This document shows, piece by piece, positions 14,296 to 15,045 of a DNA stretch of 15,045 nucleotides. The notes below the pieces were generated by a model, which was not told the DNA's origin, ran no database searches, and saw nothing but the letters and a program-made list of their open reading frames with translations. Each line of letters begins with the position of its first letter. Within the stretch, counting starts at the first letter, position 1. Source of the stretch: RGIG426 sp045640165. Its GTDB lineage: Bacteria > Bacillota > Clostridia > Oscillospirales > Acutalibacteraceae. Where the stretch lies: the NCBI GenBank assembly GCA_045640165.1, contig JAZUEK010000055.1, positions 1 through 15,045 on the forward strand, read 5' to 3'. The position numbers were made by a program, and so were the translations under genes.

Positions 14296-14591
14296 ACGGG
14301 CAAATTTCACACCCACTTGCACCCACGCCTCAAAATCGCCGATTTTTTGTGAAGATTTTCGACATCGCATTTTTGTTGGTATAGAGCCGTTTTTTACTGT
14401 TTTTTGCCAAAACAGATGCTATTTCAGCCTTTCCGCCGTCGAAAATATCGACATCTCTTTGCCAAAAAATTTACCATTTGCGTTCCATAAAAAACGCCGC
14501 GCCGTCACTTTCCGAATCCAAAAAAAGCCGCCCGACACGGACGGCTTTTGCGAAAATCGCAAAAAAAGACAAAAAAACCGAAAAAAAGGTG
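14296..14591. other. AT-rich intergenic stretch with no gene recognised
   Basis: About 300 bases between the operon terminator and the tRNA-fMet promoter. It is rich in runs of A and T, has no open frame with a plausible ribosome site, and holds no known RNA that I recognise. It contains a short inverted repeat (GTCGA-5-TCGAC, 14438-14452) and the hairpin listed separately. Confidence 0.6.
14521..14550 (-). terminator. possible minus-strand or bidirectional terminator hairpin
   Basis: AAAAGCCG-C-CCG (14524-14535) pairs with CGG-A-CGGCTTTT (14539-14550), with one C/A mismatch and an ACA loop. Seven A residues on the left make a seven-T tail when read leftward, while the rightward tail is only TTTTG. 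It would therefore work best on leftward transcripts, although no minus-strand gene is known nearby. Confidence 0.4.
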
Positions 14592-14620
14592 TTGCATTTT
14601 CCACCGAGATGCGGTATAAT
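14592..14620 (+). promoter_or_regulatory. sigma-A promoter of tRNA-fMet
   Basis: TTGCAT (14592-14597), a 17-base spacer and a perfect TATAAT (14615-14620) lie 29 bases before the tRNA gene. Confidence 0.87.
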
Positions 14621-14649
14621 ACCTCTTGCGCGATAAAGAGCGCATATAT

Positions 14650-14725
<76 letters not shown>

Positions 14726-14730
14726 TATCG

Positions 14731-14769
14731 AGTGGATGTAACGGATTTGAGTTGCATCCACTTCTTTTT
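14731..14769 (+). terminator. intrinsic terminator of tRNA-fMet
   Basis: AGTGGATGTAAC (14731-14742) pairs with GTTGCATCCACT (14751-14762), 12 bp with one wobble and an 8-nt loop, followed by TCTTTTT. Confidence 0.9.
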
Positions 14770-14778
14770 GCCTATTCA

Positions 14779-14807
14779 TTGAGATTTCAAGCATTTTGTG
14801 ATATAAT
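14779..14807 (+). promoter_or_regulatory. sigma-A promoter of the DUF5714-type gene
   Basis: TTGAGA (14779-14784), a 17-base spacer and a perfect TATAAT (14802-14807) lie 25 bases before the start codon. Confidence 0.85.
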
Positions 14808-14832
14808 CTCATAGAACAAAGGATGTGATTTG

Positions 14833-15045
14833 ATGAAAGAGGAGTGCCTCATCTGCAAAGCCCCGCTGGAATATCTGAATGAAGATATCCTGATGGAGTG
14901 TGCAATTTGCCATAAAAAAGAACTCAGCAAGACAAGATGCGTAAACGGTCATTATGTCTGCAACGAGTGCCATACCAAAGGCATCGACAGTATCTTCGGT
15001 GTCTGCCTTGCGGAAACCTCAAAAAATCCCGTGAAGATCCTCAAT
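14833..15045 (+). CDS. DUF5714-type cysteine-rich protein, N-terminal part
   Basis: Only the first 71 codons are present; the gene runs off the right edge. The ATG follows AAAGGATG. The fragment has eight cysteines, three as CxxC pairs (5/8, 23/26, 43/46), with MECAICHKKE and RCVNGHYVCNECHTKG stretches that suggest zinc or Fe-S binding. From memory it matches the N terminus of DUF5714 proteins, which are common in anaerobes and whose biochemical role is not established. Codon use is less GC-biased than in the neighbouring operon (for example AGA, ACA and AAT appear). Confidence 0.78.
   Translation, partial: MKEECLICKAPLEYLNEDILMECAICHKKELSKTRCVNGHYVCNECHTKGIDSIFGVCLAETSKNPVKILN

Noticed and set aside
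14438..14452. Inverted repeat GTCGA-5-TCGAC as a possible operator
   Set aside because: It is short, lies far from the next promoter, and has no second copy at a promoter in the window.

Overview
The window looks like chromosomal DNA of an anaerobic, Gram-positive Clostridia member, probably of the Ruminococcaceae/Oscillospiraceae type. The clues are clean sigma-A promoters (TTGACA-N17-TATAAT), strong GGAGG ribosome sites, a T-box riboswitch, a ferredoxin-dependent 2-oxoacid oxidoreductase, a dockerin-bearing secreted protein, a lipoprotein signal and CCA-encoding tRNA genes. Base composition is moderately GC-rich. No phage, transposon or CRISPR sequence was seen. The species assignment is inference.

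Left half (1-7329, all minus strand): one operon transcribed leftward from a consensus promoter at 7301-7329. Its leader is a T-box riboswitch whose specifier reads CUC (Leu), with an intrinsic terminator before the first gene. Gene order is a LeuA-like protein with altered catalytic motifs, a fused TIM-barrel/acyl-CoA synthetase (831 aa), a branched-chain aminotransferase, a ParA/MinD-like P-loop ATPase, a 2x[4Fe-4S] ferredoxin subunit, and VorB (2-ketoisovalerate ferredoxin oxidoreductase). The operon probably continues past base 1 with the remaining Vor subunits. These activities fit the known reductive-carboxylation route: isovalerate (or isobutyrate, 2-methylbutyrate) to acyl-CoA, to 2-oxoacid by ferredoxin-driven carboxylation, to Leu/Val/Ile by transamination. 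Leucine-tRNA control indicates a biosynthetic direction, which makes this the most interesting system in the window.

Middle (7330-9460, plus strand): a small lipoprotein resembling a degenerate LytR-CpsA-Psr (LCP) domain, then a secreted protein with an N-terminal dockerin, a Thr/Lys/Pro linker and two CAP domains, the second lacking the usual catalytic residues. A terminator closes this pair.

Right half (9474-15045, plus strand): a tRNA cluster (Gly-TCC, Arg-TCT, His-GTG, Gln-TTG) with its own promoter and terminator; galE; a TtcA-type tRNA thiolase; a proC-rsmD-coaD-coiled-coil operon with promoter and terminator; about 300 bases with no gene; an initiator tRNA-fMet with promoter and terminator; and the start of a DUF5714-type cysteine-rich protein running off the right edge.
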